Of a stretch of DNA of 64,000 nt, positions 1 through 10,100 are shown piece after piece. The DNA comes from Candidatus Nitrotoga sp. SPKER (GTDB taxonomy: Bacteria > Pseudomonadota > Gammaproteobacteria > Burkholderiales > Gallionellaceae), in NCBI GenBank assembly GCA_003402285.1, contig QFXG01000024.1, forward strand, positions 143,725 to 207,724, read 5' to 3'. The notes under the pieces were generated by a model, which did not search any database, was not told the origin of the DNA, and saw only the letters and a program-made list of their open reading frames with translations. The position numbers and the translations under genes are program-made. Numbering within the stretch: the stretch's first letter is position 1; every line of letters begins with the position of its first letter.

Positions 1-406
1 GGTGGATTTCTGTAATTACGGTTTCGGGTTGAGGAATGTGCTGAAGAACAAAGCGAGCGTAGGAGAAATCGATGCTGCTGTCCGGGATGGGCAGGTGATC
101 TCCATAGGCCTGAATTGGGAATAAGCCCCGAAAAGGCTTGTTGCGAACATTGCCCTCCACCTGCGCCAGCAGAGTGGGGCTTGGCTCTACGGCATAGAGG
201 CTACCCTGTGGTGCCAATTCGGCTAGCAGGTCGGAAATAAAGCCAGGGCCGCAGCCCAATTCAAGCACATCGTGCCCGGATTGAATACCTGCCGAACGTA
301 ATATATTGGCCTCTATATTACGTATTGCTTGTGCTTGCTGGAGCAGCCGTGCTGCTTGGAAAGCAGTGTCATTTAGCGTTTCGAAGTTGTAGGAACCCGT
401 GCTCAT
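1..406 (-). CDS. SAM-dependent methyltransferase, 3' end cut by window edge
   Basis: An open frame runs leftwards from an ATG at 406-404 to the window edge with no stop, so only the first 135 or so residues are present. It contains the class I methyltransferase SAM-binding motif VLELGCGPGF near residue 50, an acidic strand-2 end (YAVEPSP) near residue 75, and the motif IV-like segment SSIDFSYARFVLQHI near residue 115. The substrate cannot be told. No strong ribosome binding site is visible in front of the ATG. It points the same way as prsT but is separated from it by about 350 bases, so it is probably a separate unit. Confidence 0.75.
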   Translation of the reverse strand, partial: MSTGSYNFETLNDTAFQAARLLQQAQAIRNIEANILRSAGIQSGHDVLELGCGPGFISDLLAELAPQGSLYAVEPSPTLLAQVEGNVRNKPFRGLFPIQAYGDHLPIPDSSIDFSYARFVLQHIPQPETVITEIH

Positions 407-754
407 AGTGTGTCCATATTGGATACAAGCCTAATAAACAACCAATATATGGTTTTTGTCAGAATGTAGTCCGTTAGTTGCTAATAATTGTCATATCGGC
501 AACAACACAGAATAACTTGATGCATGAACGGTAAATTTATTTATACTTGAAGACACTGTTTAGTATTGCATGCAAAAGAAATAGCGGAGCCAGCAGTTTT
601 AGGACATTACGAATTCAGTATGGTATTGGTGGTTTCAATTTGTTCATACCATAGTTATATCGCCACTCGCCCCCTTTTTTAATAAACCTCTAAGTCTCGG
701 TATCCATATTTAGTGTAACGGGTACAGTGTACGGTGGCGATATATCGTGGTTTA
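407..754. other. Intergenic stretch with an 11-bp inverted repeat
   Basis: No gene is seen here. The only clear structure is a perfect 11-base inverted repeat, TATATCGCCAC at 656-666 and GTGGCGATATA at 734-744, with a 67-base spacer, just downstream of the prsT stop. A smaller GTACA-G-TGTAC repeat (722-732) lies between the arms. The spacer is long for a terminator; its role is unknown. Confidence 0.4.
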
Positions 755-3538
755 TTATAATTTTTTCAGCAAAGCTTTTGCTTCCTCAAGCTGTGGGAAT
801 ATTTTTCCAGTGGCCAGAATCTGCTCCAGCTCCTTACGTGCCTTGGCTTTGTCTCCAGATTTAACCAATCCCTGCACGAGATGATAACGAATATCTACTG
901 CTTCAGGCGCTACGCTGACAGCTTTTTGCAGTAGAGGCAGGCCACGCGTTGCATTGCCTTGCTCTATCAGCATCCAACCCAAGGTGTCTAGTATCGCAGG
1001 ATTGTCGGGCGCAAGTTGGTTGGCTTTTTCGGCATACTCTAAAGCACGGGGGTCTTTTTCTTGTTGATAGAGCCAGGCAAGATTGTTTAGCGCCGGAATA
1101 TTTTTTGAATTCTGCTTCAACACAGCTTGATATTGTTCGATAGCAGCTTTGTTTTGCTTGTTTGCGAGATAAATTCCTGCCTGATATAAGTGGGTAGGTA
1201 TGTCGGTAGGGTGTTCTTGTAGCCATTGAGCCAAGCGATTGTCCGCTGTTTTGCCTTTACCAGCTTGTTTTAGAGAAGTATGCAATTTCACCATGAGTAG
1301 ACCATTTTTATCCATAGAAAATGCCTGTTCATAGGCTTTCACCGCAAGATCAGGTTTTTTTTGCGCCATCAGCACATCACCTTCTAAAACATAGCCTATG
1401 GGTGATTTCCCATTTTTTTTCTGAATTTGGTGGGCAATTGTGAGAGCTTGCTCATGATTTCCGTTGCTGGCTTCCAGAGAAGCCAGAGCCAATTGTGCTT
1501 CCAGATAATCTGGTTGTAATGAGAGTGCTTTCTTGAGAGCGTCTGATCCTGCCGATTGGTTTTGCATTGCCATGTGAACGACGGCAATAAGGAATTGGGC
1601 GGGGGCAGAATCTGGTTTTATGGCAGCAAGTCTGGTATAGGTTGCTAAAGCGGCTGATTTGTCGCCGTTGGCGAATTGCGCTTGCCCCAGAATATCCAAA
1701 ACTTCTGGGTTGCTGGAGTTGGAACCTTGAAGTTTTTGAGCGAGGGTGAGAGCCTTCTGTTTTTCACCTATGCGTAGATAATGAGCTCCAAGCAGGAGGG
1801 TTGGTTGCAATATGTCCGGATTGTCTTTGCTGGCGTTCTCCAGCCAGGTGGTAGCTTCCTTGATTTGTCCTTGAGAGAGCGCAAGATTGGCCAATGCGGT
1901 CATGATTTGAGAATTTTTCTTGTCTTTCTCGAGGACAGCCTCAAGGCGTTTTTTCGCTACTTCAGGCTTTTTGTCCTGTAGGTCAAGTTGTACAAGGCTC
2001 GTTACAGCAGGGAAATTGGTGGGTTGAAGGGAAAGAGTTTTTTCAAAGCTTGCACGTGCGGCAGTGCTATCTTTTTTGCCTAGGTAGGCAGCACCTTTGA
2101 GGTTGTGAGCTAAGGGGTTGTCAGGCTGCTCTTTCTCAAAGGCTTTTGCTGTTGCGAGAGCTTTATCGTATTCTTTAAGGCGAAGGTGAGTCATCACCAG
2201 CAAGATGTCTGCTTTGGGGGATTTTGTGTCTAATGCGGCCGCTGTTTCCATTTCCGCTACCGCACGATCATTCTCGCCTAACGCAAGCTTACTTAAGCCA
2301 AGAGCGGTGTGGAGTTCTGCTGCTTGTGGAGCAAGTGCGCTGGCCTTTGTAAAATATTCAGTTGCTTTTGCGTAGTCTCCAGCCTGCATATATGATTCGC
2401 CAGCGATGGCAAACAGTTGGGTATCATCTTGTTGTGCAACTTTAAGCGCTGGCGCTAATACATCAATTGCATTTTGTGTACGGCCACTTTTCAATAACGT
2501 GGACACCATCAATTTACGAGCGAAGAGATTATCTGGATTCTTCTCCAGATATTTTTTCAAGTGTTGCTCAGCTTGCGGCAGTGATCCAAGCGCGAATTGT
2601 ACGGCTCCTGCCAGTAAAACACTCGGCATGTGCTCTGGGGCTACTTGGAGAACTTTTTGCAAAGATTCTAATGCGGCAGCATGTTTTCCTTGGCGAAAAT
2701 CGAGCAGTGCTTGTGCATAGAAGATGGTTAGATTGTTAGGTGTTGTTTTACGTGCTGCGTCAATATCTGCTTTGGCTGCATCGAACTTTCCTACATCAAG
2801 CTCTAGGAACGCCTTGTTTAGATGAGCAGAGTTATTGTCCGGTTGTAATTTTAAAACTTGGTCATAGACGGCAAGAGCGGACTCGGTTTTTCCTTGGGCG
2901 CGCAGAAGATCACCTTTAAAGAGCAATACTTCGGTGTTTTGTGGATTTTGGGTTACAGCTTGTTCAGAGAAACGTGTTGCGGCATCAATGTTTTTCTCTT
3001 TAATCGAGAGTTTGGCTAGCCCAATGAGTGCGTCTGGAAAATCGGGCTTATCCTTTAAGGCTTGTTCAAACGATTCCTTTGCTTCTTGGCCTTTGTCTAG
3101 GGCCAAGTAGGCATTACCGCGCGCGACTGATATTTCAGCAGATTCTTTTTCGCCTGGGACCTGCTTTATTTCATCCAGAACGATTTGAAACTTCCCTTGC
3201 ATGAGTAAGGCTTTACTCAAGTCAGGAAATACCTTGGTGGAACTCATGCCTAAACTCAATGCTTTACGGAGTTCTTTCTCGGCTGATGGGGAGTCTCCTG
3301 TTGTATTGTAAATGGTACCCAAAAGATAACGGGCTTCAACAATATCCGGATTCTTTTGTAATGCGTTTTTTAATTGAATAATGGCTGCTTTGTTATCACC
3401 CTTTTGTTGATATTGCTTGGCTTCAGTAATCAGTGTTTCAGAGGTTTCGGTTTTGCTGCAGGCAGTAACGCCACCTATAAACAGGATCGTTCCAAAAATG
3501 ATAATAACGGTGGTTTTTTTCCTGCTTATATTTGGCAT
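755..3538 (-). CDS. prsT: PEP-CTERM system TPR-repeat lipoprotein PrsT
   Basis: A 927-residue protein made almost entirely of tetratricopeptide repeats, matching the length and layout of PrsT, the TPR lipoprotein that accompanies prsK/prsR in PEP-CTERM/exopolysaccharide loci. It starts with a basic n-region, a hydrophobic core and a lipobox GVTAC, so the mature protein should be lipidated at Cys27. A longer reading from ATG 3559 exists, but the purine-rich ribosome site AAAGGAAAG fits the ATG at 3538, which also starts the signal peptide sensibly. In known loci PrsT is thought to support export or assembly of the polysaccharide; that role is family knowledge, not visible here. It is transcribed away from the tviB-like gene with a 227-base gap. 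Confidence 0.88.
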   Translation of the reverse strand: MPNISRKKTTVIIIFGTILFIGGVTACSKTETSETLITEAKQYQQKGDNKAAIIQLKNALQKNPDIVEARYLLGTIYNTTGDSPSAEKELRKALSLGMSSTKVFPDLSKALLMQGKFQIVLDEIKQVPGEKESAEISVARGNAYLALDKGQEAKESFEQALKDKPDFPDALIGLAKLSIKEKNIDAATRFSEQAVTQNPQNTEVLLFKGDLLRAQGKTESALAVYDQVLKLQPDNNSAHLNKAFLELDVGKFDAAKADIDAARKTTPNNLTIFYAQALLDFRQGKHAAALESLQKVLQVAPEHMPSVLLAGAVQFALGSLPQAEQHLKKYLEKNPDNLFARKLMVSTLLKSGRTQNAIDVLAPALKVAQQDDTQLFAIAGESYMQAGDYAKATEYFTKASALAPQAAELHTALGLSKLALGENDRAVAEMETAAALDTKSPKADILLVMTHLRLKEYDKALATAKAFEKEQPDNPLAHNLKGAAYLGKKDSTAARASFEKTLSLQPTNFPAVTSLVQLDLQDKKPEVAKKRLEAVLEKDKKNSQIMTALANLALSQGQIKEATTWLENASKDNPDILQPTLLLGAHYLRIGEKQKALTLAQKLQGSNSSNPEVLDILGQAQFANGDKSAALATYTRLAAIKPDSAPAQFLIAVVHMAMQNQSAGSDALKKALSLQPDYLEAQLALASLEASNGNHEQALTIAHQIQKKNGKSPIGYVLEGDVLMAQKKPDLAVKAYEQAFSMDKNGLLMVKLHTSLKQAGKGKTADNRLAQWLQEHPTDIPTHLYQAGIYLANKQNKAAIEQYQAVLKQNSKNIPALNNLAWLYQQEKDPRALEYAEKANQLAPDNPAILDTLGWMLIEQGNATRGLPLLQKAVSVAPEAVDIRYHLVQGLVKSGDKAKARKELEQILATGKIFPQLEEAKALLKKL

Positions 3539-3765
3539 AACTTCTTTCCTTTTAATCATATTTTGGCTTAAATTAATAAATCAACAGCGCGATATAATGT
3601 ATTAGCAACGTGTATCATACTTTTTTGGGGCGTTATATTTTATTGGCTCGAATCAATGCTCAATATTTTGCAGAATAAAAAATCTGTTTGTCGCAGCATG
3701 AGCGGATTTTTAATTGCATCTATCGAAGTATTACCACTACGAAGCAGATAGAGATACATTGTTTT

Positions 3766-5046
3766 TTAGAGTCTCCAGACGCTAATACCAGCTGCACGTA
3801 ACGCGGCTTGATCAAAATGAGATTTCACATCTATAAAACAGCCATTTGAAACAAGTTTTTCTTGGAAATCGGCAAGAGGTCTGGCAAGAAATTCACGGTG
3901 TGAAACTGCGGCAATGAGTGCATCTGCACGTGGTAGGTTTTCCCAAGTTTTAAGTTCCAAACCATATTCATGAAGAGCGTCATTGACGGTTGCTACAGGA
4001 TCATGAATATGCACTTCTACACCGTATGATCGGAGTTCGTGAATGATGTCCATGACTTTCGAATTTCTTAGATCGGGACAATTTTCCTTGAAGGTCAATC
4101 CGAGTATATTTACTTTTGAGTCTTTTACATTGAGGCCAGCTCGAATCATTTCTTTCACGGTTTTTTCCGCAATAAATTTGGCCATCCCATCATTGATTCG
4201 GCGTCCAGCCAGTATCACTTGGGGATGATAGCCAATCATATCTGCTTTGTGGGTAAGATAGTAAGGGTCCACGCCAATGCAGTGTCCACCGACTAGACCA
4301 GGACGGAATGGAAGAAAATTCCATTTAGTGCCGGCAGCTTGTAATACTTGTAGTGTGTCAATTTCAAGTTTATCAAAAATGATGGCCAATTCATTGATTA
4401 ATGCAATATTCAGGTCACGTTGAGTATTTTCAATCACTTTTGCTGCTTCTGCGACCTTTATGCTGGATGCTCTGTGTACACCAGCACTAATGATGGTCTC
4501 GTAAAGCTTTGCTACGTTCTCCAAAGTGTTTTTATCATCTCCTGATACTATTTTCACAATAGAAGTGAGAGCACGCTCTTTATCGCCAGGATTGATTCTT
4601 TCCGGAGAATACCCAATGTGAAAATCTTTTTTCCATACCAAACCAGAGTTTTTTTCCAGAACAGGAATGCATATTTCCTCAGTAGCTCCAGGGTAAACTG
4701 TGGATTCATAGATAACGATTGCACCGCGCTTCATGTTCTTTCCAACTGTTTCGCTGGCGCCAACAAGAGGGGAAAAATCGGGTTGATGGGCACTATCTAC
4801 GGGCGTTGGAACTGCGATTACAATGTAGTCGGCAAGAGATAAATCGGTCGGGTCGGAGCTGACGGTAAGGTGTGTGGCCGCTCGCAGGTCTTCGGTTGAT
4901 AACTCCCCAGTGGGATCAATATGCTGTTTGTAGCTCTCAATTTTGGTGATGGAGAGATCAAATCCGATAGTTCGTTGCTTTTTTCCAAACTCTACAGCCA
5001 GAGGTAAACCCACATAACCAAGCCCAACTACGGCAACAATGTCCAT
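3766..5046 (-). CDS. tviB: UDP-N-acetylhexosamine 6-dehydrogenase (TviB/WbpO type)
   Basis: A 426-residue nucleotide-sugar dehydrogenase that oxidises the 6-hydroxyl of a UDP-N-acetylhexosamine to a uronic acid with two NAD+. It has the N-terminal Rossmann motif GLGYVGLP, the family segment KVIENTQRDLNIAL around the catalytic lysine (Lys203), and the nucleophile loop GGHCIGVDPYY with Cys256. These segments match TviB of the Vi-antigen pathway more closely than plain UDP-glucose dehydrogenase, so it probably makes an aminouronic acid for exopolysaccharide rather than UDP-glucuronate for the arn pathway. It is divergent from the sugar transferase at 5219, sharing a 172-base promoter region. Confidence 0.88.
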   Translation of the reverse strand: MDIVAVVGLGYVGLPLAVEFGKKQRTIGFDLSITKIESYKQHIDPTGELSTEDLRAATHLTVSSDPTDLSLADYIVIAVPTPVDSAHQPDFSPLVGASETVGKNMKRGAIVIYESTVYPGATEEICIPVLEKNSGLVWKKDFHIGYSPERINPGDKERALTSIVKIVSGDDKNTLENVAKLYETIISAGVHRASSIKVAEAAKVIENTQRDLNIALINELAIIFDKLEIDTLQVLQAAGTKWNFLPFRPGLVGGHCIGVDPYYLTHKADMIGYHPQVILAGRRINDGMAKFIAEKTVKEMIRAGLNVKDSKVNILGLTFKENCPDLRNSKVMDIIHELRSYGVEVHIHDPVATVNDALHEYGLELKTWENLPRADALIAAVSHREFLARPLADFQEKLVSNGCFIDVKSHFDQAALRAAGISVWRL

Positions 5047-5218
5047 ATTAACCCCACTTTGCTATTATCATAATTTTTTGAATCTAGCAGATATGCCGGA
5101 AAGCTTCAATCTTATTCTCACAATTATCGGTTTATTTACATCCCTAATGTTCTTGTTATAAAAGTCGATATGATGTGAGCGTGGCTTAAAATATCGGTAA
5201 ATTTTTGGAGTAAATTTA

Positions 5219-6619
5219 ATGTTGTTTAGAATTTCCAATCACTATGTCTCCAAGATAGTGTCCGTTCTGCTTTTTGTTGAAACTCTTGTTTTCATGGCCT
5301 CAGTTTATCTTGGGGCAACTATTCGGTTTATTGATAGCAACTTCCCATATTTCGTTAGGATGGAGAATTTTTTCCTGACGGCATGTGCATTTGCACTAGT
5401 GATGGTTTTCAGCATGAGTGCTTTTGGCATGTATAAACATAATTACAGAGAGGATATGAGAAATACCTTTCTTCGGCTTATGCCCTCTTTTGCATTGGGA
5501 TTCGGCATCATAACTTTGGCATTTTATATAGTGCCAGATATTTATATTGGCCGCGGCATTTTAGGTATCGTAATTGTTATTGCTGTTTTTTTGATTTTAT
5601 TGGTGAGGACTGTTTTCTATCAATTATTCAAATTGAAATATTTGGAGTCACGAATTATTTTTATAGGGTGCGGTACGTTGGCAAAGGAATGCAGTGATTT
5701 GGCTATGCATAATATTAGCTATCATAAATATAATATTGTTGGCTTTGTTCAGTTGCCAGGCGAAACAAGCTGTATGTTACCGTCTACGATCCTACCGGCT
5801 GGAAATTCACTAATAAGTTTGACAAACAAATATAACGCGAATGAGGTGGTTGTCGCGGTAAATAATCGGCGAGGTGAAAGTTTCCCCATACAAGAGTTAT
5901 TGGTATGTAAATTAAATGGAATTAAAGTGACGGATGCAGCATCTTTCTTTGAGCGTGAAGCATGCCAGATCAGGGTCGATTCTCTTCAACCAAGTTGGTT
6001 GGTTTTCGGCGGCGGGTTTGATCAGAGCTTCCTGCGATCATTTATTAAAAGAATTTTCGATTTATTCGCCAGTACTGTTATTTTGATGATCACGTTTCCG
6101 GTGATGCTGATGACAGCGCTGTGTATTTATTTTGAAGACCGAACCCCAATCTTTTATCAACAAGAACGAGTTGGCATGGATGGCCATACTTTTATGGTGC
6201 TGAAGTTTCGTAGTATGCGAAATGATGCTGAAAAAGGGATGAAGCCACAATGGGCGGCGGCAAATGATACACGTACGACAAAAGTAGGACGGATTATTCG
6301 CAAACTGAGAATCGATGAACTCCCCCAAATTTTAAACGTTTTTAAAGGGGAAATGAGTTTTGTTGGACCACGCCCGGAAAGACCTTTTTTTGTAAAGCAG
6401 CTTTGCGAAGAAGTTCCTTATTATAACGTGAGGCATAGTATTAAACCGGGAATAACTGGCCTAGCTCAAGTACGTTACCAGTATGGCGCTTCAGTTGAGG
6501 ATTCTATTCAGAAACTCCAATATGATTTGTACTATGTGAAGAACAATAGCTTATTTCTGGATGTGCTCATATTAATCGATACTTTCCAGGTCGTTATATT
6601 GGGTAAAGGTAGTAGATAG
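5219..6619 (+). CDS. PEP-CTERM-associated polyprenyl-phosphate sugar-1-phosphate transferase
   Basis: A 466-residue integral membrane protein with about five N-terminal transmembrane segments, a central nucleotide-sugar-like domain (VESRIIFIGCG region, residues 140-265) and a C-terminal bacterial sugar transferase domain (about 280-466). The catalytic landmarks are visible: KFRSM, DELPQILNVFKGEMSFVGPRP. It should move a sugar phosphate onto undecaprenyl phosphate, the first step of repeat-unit assembly. GGAG lies just before the ATG (TTTGGAGTAAATTTAATG). This family is the one found beside prsK in PEP-CTERM exopolysaccharide loci, and prsK starts 18 bases after its stop, suggesting one transcript. 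Confidence 0.88.
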   Translation: MLFRISNHYVSKIVSVLLFVETLVFMASVYLGATIRFIDSNFPYFVRMENFFLTACAFALVMVFSMSAFGMYKHNYREDMRNTFLRLMPSFALGFGIITLAFYIVPDIYIGRGILGIVIVIAVFLILLVRTVFYQLFKLKYLESRIIFIGCGTLAKECSDLAMHNISYHKYNIVGFVQLPGETSCMLPSTILPAGNSLISLTNKYNANEVVVAVNNRRGESFPIQELLVCKLNGIKVTDAASFFEREACQIRVDSLQPSWLVFGGGFDQSFLRSFIKRIFDLFASTVILMITFPVMLMTALCIYFEDRTPIFYQQERVGMDGHTFMVLKFRSMRNDAEKGMKPQWAAANDTRTTKVGRIIRKLRIDELPQILNVFKGEMSFVGPRPERPFFVKQLCEEVPYYNVRHSIKPGITGLAQVRYQYGASVEDSIQKLQYDLYYVKNNSLFLDVLILIDTFQVVILGKGSR

Positions 6620-6637
6620 CCCAATGGAACAGCTTTA

Positions 6638-8722
6638 ATGTTGACAAGCATTACTGCATATAGCTATGGAATAGCTGCTATAGCTTTTCTTATACTAACC
6701 CTTCTATTGTTGACCAGTTGGCGTGCCCGTATTTTCGGGACAGTGCTGACCGTTGCTTGCATGCTGACCACGTTTTGGGCTGCATCGATTACTTACCAGT
6801 CAGTCAGAGGAATTTCCTTACCGTTACTAACGGATATTTTGGAAACTCTACGAAATGTAGGGTGGTCTGTCTTCCTGCTAATGTTACTGGGGCCTTTCCA
6901 ACAAACAAATTCCTTACCTCCTTTTAAATTTAAATTAAAACCCTATGTGGTTGGTATCGTAGTGTTTTATTGTTTACTCTTACTTGTGAACATTTATACG
7001 TATTGGAAACTTGAACCTCCTCAAGGAGAGACAGGTTTTATGACGGACATCGTTGGACGTGTAGTAATTGCGGTTATGGGCATGCTTTTGGTAGAGCAGC
7101 TTTACCGAAATACTCCCGCTAAAGGACGGTGGGGAATAAAGTTTGCCTGTTTGGGAATCGGAGGGATGTTCGCCTATGATTTTTATTTATATAGCGATGC
7201 TATGTTGTTCAGGCAAATTAATATGGAAATTTGGACCGCCAGAGGAGCAGTCAATGCCCTGATTGTTCCTCTAGTTGCCGTGTCGGCAGCACGTAATCCT
7301 CGATGGTCATTGGGCATCTCAGTATCACGTCGTATTTTGTTTCATTCTGCAACACTGTTAGGCACAGCTCTGTATTTATTGGCTATGTCAGCCGCTGGCT
7401 ATTACCTGCGTTTTGTCGGAGGGAGCTGGGGAGCTGTCATGCAAGTGACTTTTCTGTTCGGCGCTGTGGCATTGCTCGTTGGCATACTATTCTCGGGATT
7501 TTTTCGTTCATGGCTTAAGGTGTTCATCAGTAAGCATTTTTATAATTATAATTACGATTATCGTGAGGAATGGTTAGGCTTTACACGTACGCTTTCCGAG
7601 CACGGTCATGGACTGGGCGAGCGTACCATCCAAGCGATAGCCACACTCGTGGAAAGTCCAGGAGGTGTATTGTTTATTAGCCGGGAATCAGGCAATTGCG
7701 AACCTGTGGCTCACTGGAATATAAGTTTGCCCACTGAATCTGAATCTGCAAGTAGTACTCTTTGTCAGTTTCTGGAAAACAAGCAGTGGATGATAGATCT
7801 ACAGGAGTATGACGCAAACCCTGAAAAATATGGCGCAATTTTTATTCCTCAATGGCTACGAAATTTTCCTAAAGGTTGGCTAATAGTTCCGCTAATTCTG
7901 CTGGGAAAGTTGTTTGGTTTTATGATATTGACGCAGCCTAGAAGTAGGGTTAAGTTAAATTGGGAGGTAATTGATTTGCTCAAAATTGCTGGTAGTCAAG
8001 CTGCAAGTTATCTTGCCCAACAGGAATCGACCAATGCTCTCATGATTGCACGTCAATTTGAATCGTTCAATCGCATGTCTACTTTTATAGTACATGATCT
8101 AAAAAATTTGGTTTCCCAGTTATCGCTATTACTTTCTAATACCGAAAAGCACAAGAATAATCCTGAATTTCAGAAAGATATGCTTGATACGCTAGATTAT
8201 TCTGTTCAAAAAATGAAGCTGCTTCTAAATAAATTGAGTAGAAGTTCTTCCATTGAGCATTCTGCCCCGCTTTTTATTGACAAATTATTACAGCAAACAT
8301 TGGCGTTAAAATCTGTTTTTGAGCCTAAACCTGAGCTTGAGATACTCGACCATGAGCTGATGGTGGTGGCTAATTGGGATCGTCTTGAGAGAGTGATTGG
8401 TCACATTATTCAGAATGCGGTTGAAGCCACACCTAAGGATGGCAAAGTAACAATTCGTATTTCGAAGCAGGAGGCTTTTGTAGTCGTTGAAATCAAAGAT
8501 ACCGGCCAAGGTATGAGCGAAGAGTTCATTCGTGAGCGGCTATTCAAGCCTTTTGAGTCTACAAAATCGGCAGGTATGGGAATTGGTATGTTTGAGAGTC
8601 GTGAATATATTCACGAACTGGGTGGGCAAATTGAAGTCTCTAGTCGTCAAACTATCGGCACAACTTTTCGAGTGATTTTGCCATTTCATCGGCATGTTGA
8701 TTATGTCCAGGACGCCGCGTAA
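6638..8722 (+). CDS. prsK: PEP-CTERM system histidine kinase PrsK
   Basis: A 694-residue sensor kinase. Residues 1 to about 290 form a run of roughly eight to nine hydrophobic helices, followed by a GAF-like region (about 330-460), an H-box FIVHDLKNLVSQ, and an HATPase domain with N-box NAVEAT, G1 DTGQGM and G2 GMGIGMFES. The HDLKN H-box and multi-helix N terminus are typical of PrsK, the partner of PrsR. It is followed 16 bases later by prsR. The signal sensed is not known; by family knowledge the pair controls PEP-CTERM protein and exopolysaccharide genes. Confidence 0.9.
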   Translation: MLTSITAYSYGIAAIAFLILTLLLLTSWRARIFGTVLTVACMLTTFWAASITYQSVRGISLPLLTDILETLRNVGWSVFLLMLLGPFQQTNSLPPFKFKLKPYVVGIVVFYCLLLLVNIYTYWKLEPPQGETGFMTDIVGRVVIAVMGMLLVEQLYRNTPAKGRWGIKFACLGIGGMFAYDFYLYSDAMLFRQINMEIWTARGAVNALIVPLVAVSAARNPRWSLGISVSRRILFHSATLLGTALYLLAMSAAGYYLRFVGGSWGAVMQVTFLFGAVALLVGILFSGFFRSWLKVFISKHFYNYNYDYREEWLGFTRTLSEHGHGLGERTIQAIATLVESPGGVLFISRESGNCEPVAHWNISLPTESESASSTLCQFLENKQWMIDLQEYDANPEKYGAIFIPQWLRNFPKGWLIVPLILLGKLFGFMILTQPRSRVKLNWEVIDLLKIAGSQAASYLAQQESTNALMIARQFESFNRMSTFIVHDLKNLVSQLSLLLSNTEKHKNNPEFQKDMLDTLDYSVQKMKLLLNKLSRSSSIEHSAPLFIDKLLQQTLALKSVFEPKPELEILDHELMVVANWDRLERVIGHIIQNAVEATPKDGKVTIRISKQEAFVVVEIKDTGQGMSEEFIRERLFKPFESTKSAGMGIGMFESREYIHELGGQIEVSSRQTIGTTFRVILPFHRHVDYVQDAA

Positions 8723-8738
8723 CGGCAGGAAGAATGTC

Positions 8739-10100
8739 ATGAATCAAGATAAAAAAAAGCTACTTGTTATTGAAGATGATCTTGGACTGCAAAAACAATT
8801 GCGTTGGAATTTTGATGCTTATGACGTACTGTTGGCAGGAGATCGTGAAAGTGCGCTGGCGCAGGTTAGGCGGCATGAGCCTGCAGTGGTCACCATGGAT
8901 CTTGGACTCCCCCCCGATCCCGATGGTGCGTCGGAAGGATTGGCAATATTGCAACAGATTCTTGCGCTTGCCCCGGATACCAAACTGATTGTGCTTTCAG
9001 GGAATCAGGATCATGCCAATGCGGTGAAAGCGATTGGTATGGGCGCTTATGATTTTCATCAAAAACCGTTTGATCCAGAGATACTCGGGTTGGTGGTTGA
9101 GCGTGCCTTTTACCTATACGCTCTGCAACAGGAGAATCGTCGAATTTTGCAGATTCAGGCGGACTCTCCCTTGTCTAGTATTATTAGCCGTGATCCTGGC
9201 ATGTTAAAAGTGTGCCGTAGTATCGAGAAAGTAGCACCATCCTCTGCTTCGGTAATGTTGTTAGGTGATAGCGGAACAGGCAAAGAGTTGTTGGCAAAAG
9301 CACTGCATCAGATGAGTCCACGGCAGGATAAGCGTTTCATGGCAATCAATTGCGCGGCAATCCCAGAAAACCTTCTGGAGAGTGAGTTGTTTGGGTACGA
9401 AAAGGGAGCGTTTACTGGAGCCGCTAAACAGACGTTAGGCAAAATTGAACTGGCTGATGGCGGCACTTTTTTCCTTGATGAAGTAGGGGATATGCCCATG
9501 CTTTTACAAGCGAAACTTCTCCGATTTTTACAAGAAAGAGTAATCGAAAGAGTAGGAGGACGTCAGGAGATTCCTGTTGATGTTCGGATTGTTTGCGCAA
9601 CACATCGTAATCTAAAGGAATTGAGTGATGCAGGACGCTTCCGTGAAGATCTTTATTACCGTTTAAGCGAGATTGCAGTTATTATTCCTCCACTGCGGGA
9701 GCGAATAGGCGATGCCGCATTGTTGGCACATCATTTTAAAAACAAATTCAGCGTCAAAGAAGGACGTTCTTCACTGAATTTCAGTCAAGAAGCTCTGGCC
9801 ATGATAGAAGGATACTCTTGGCCAGGTAATGTGCGCGAAATGGAAAATTGCATCAAGCGTGCTGTCATTATGGCTGAAGGCTCCCAAATAAGCACTGAGG
9901 ATATTGGCCTGTTAACGTCACCTAAAATGATAGAGTCTATTAATTTGCGCCAGGTACGGGATGATGCTGAATATAATGCCGTGGTCAAAGCGCTGGCGAG
10001 AGTAGATGGTAATATTGCCAAGGCGGCCGAATTGCTTGGTATCAGCCGCCCAACACTATACGATTTAATAAGCCGTCATGGTATTGTAAGCAAAGCTTAA
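8739..10100 (+). CDS. prsR: PEP-CTERM system sigma-54 activator PrsR
   Basis: A 453-residue NtrC-type response regulator. The receiver domain (LLVIEDD, phospho-acceptor Asp in VVTMDLGLPP) is followed by an AAA+ domain with Walker A GDSGTGKE, the sigma-54 contact motif GAFTGA, Walker B FFLDEVGD, and a C-terminal Fis-type helix-turn-helix (AAELLGISRPTLYDL). A longer frame starts inside prsK at 8694, but AGGAAG before the ATG at 8739 supports the shorter protein. PrsR should activate RpoN promoters when phosphorylated by PrsK. No PEP-CTERM target protein or exosortase is found in this window. Confidence 0.92.
   Translation: MNQDKKKLLVIEDDLGLQKQLRWNFDAYDVLLAGDRESALAQVRRHEPAVVTMDLGLPPDPDGASEGLAILQQILALAPDTKLIVLSGNQDHANAVKAIGMGAYDFHQKPFDPEILGLVVERAFYLYALQQENRRILQIQADSPLSSIISRDPGMLKVCRSIEKVAPSSASVMLLGDSGTGKELLAKALHQMSPRQDKRFMAINCAAIPENLLESELFGYEKGAFTGAAKQTLGKIELADGGTFFLDEVGDMPMLLQAKLLRFLQERVIERVGGRQEIPVDVRIVCATHRNLKELSDAGRFREDLYYRLSEIAVIIPPLRERIGDAALLAHHFKNKFSVKEGRSSLNFSQEALAMIEGYSWPGNVREMENCIKRAVIMAEGSQISTEDIGLLTSPKMIESINLRQVRDDAEYNAVVKALARVDGNIAKAAELLGISRPTLYDLISRHGIVSKA

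Noticed and set aside
3643..3660. Possible sigma-54 promoter (TTGGCTCG...TGCT) near prsT
   Set aside because: GG to GC spacing is 11 rather than 10 bases, and it points away from prsT with no gene behind it.
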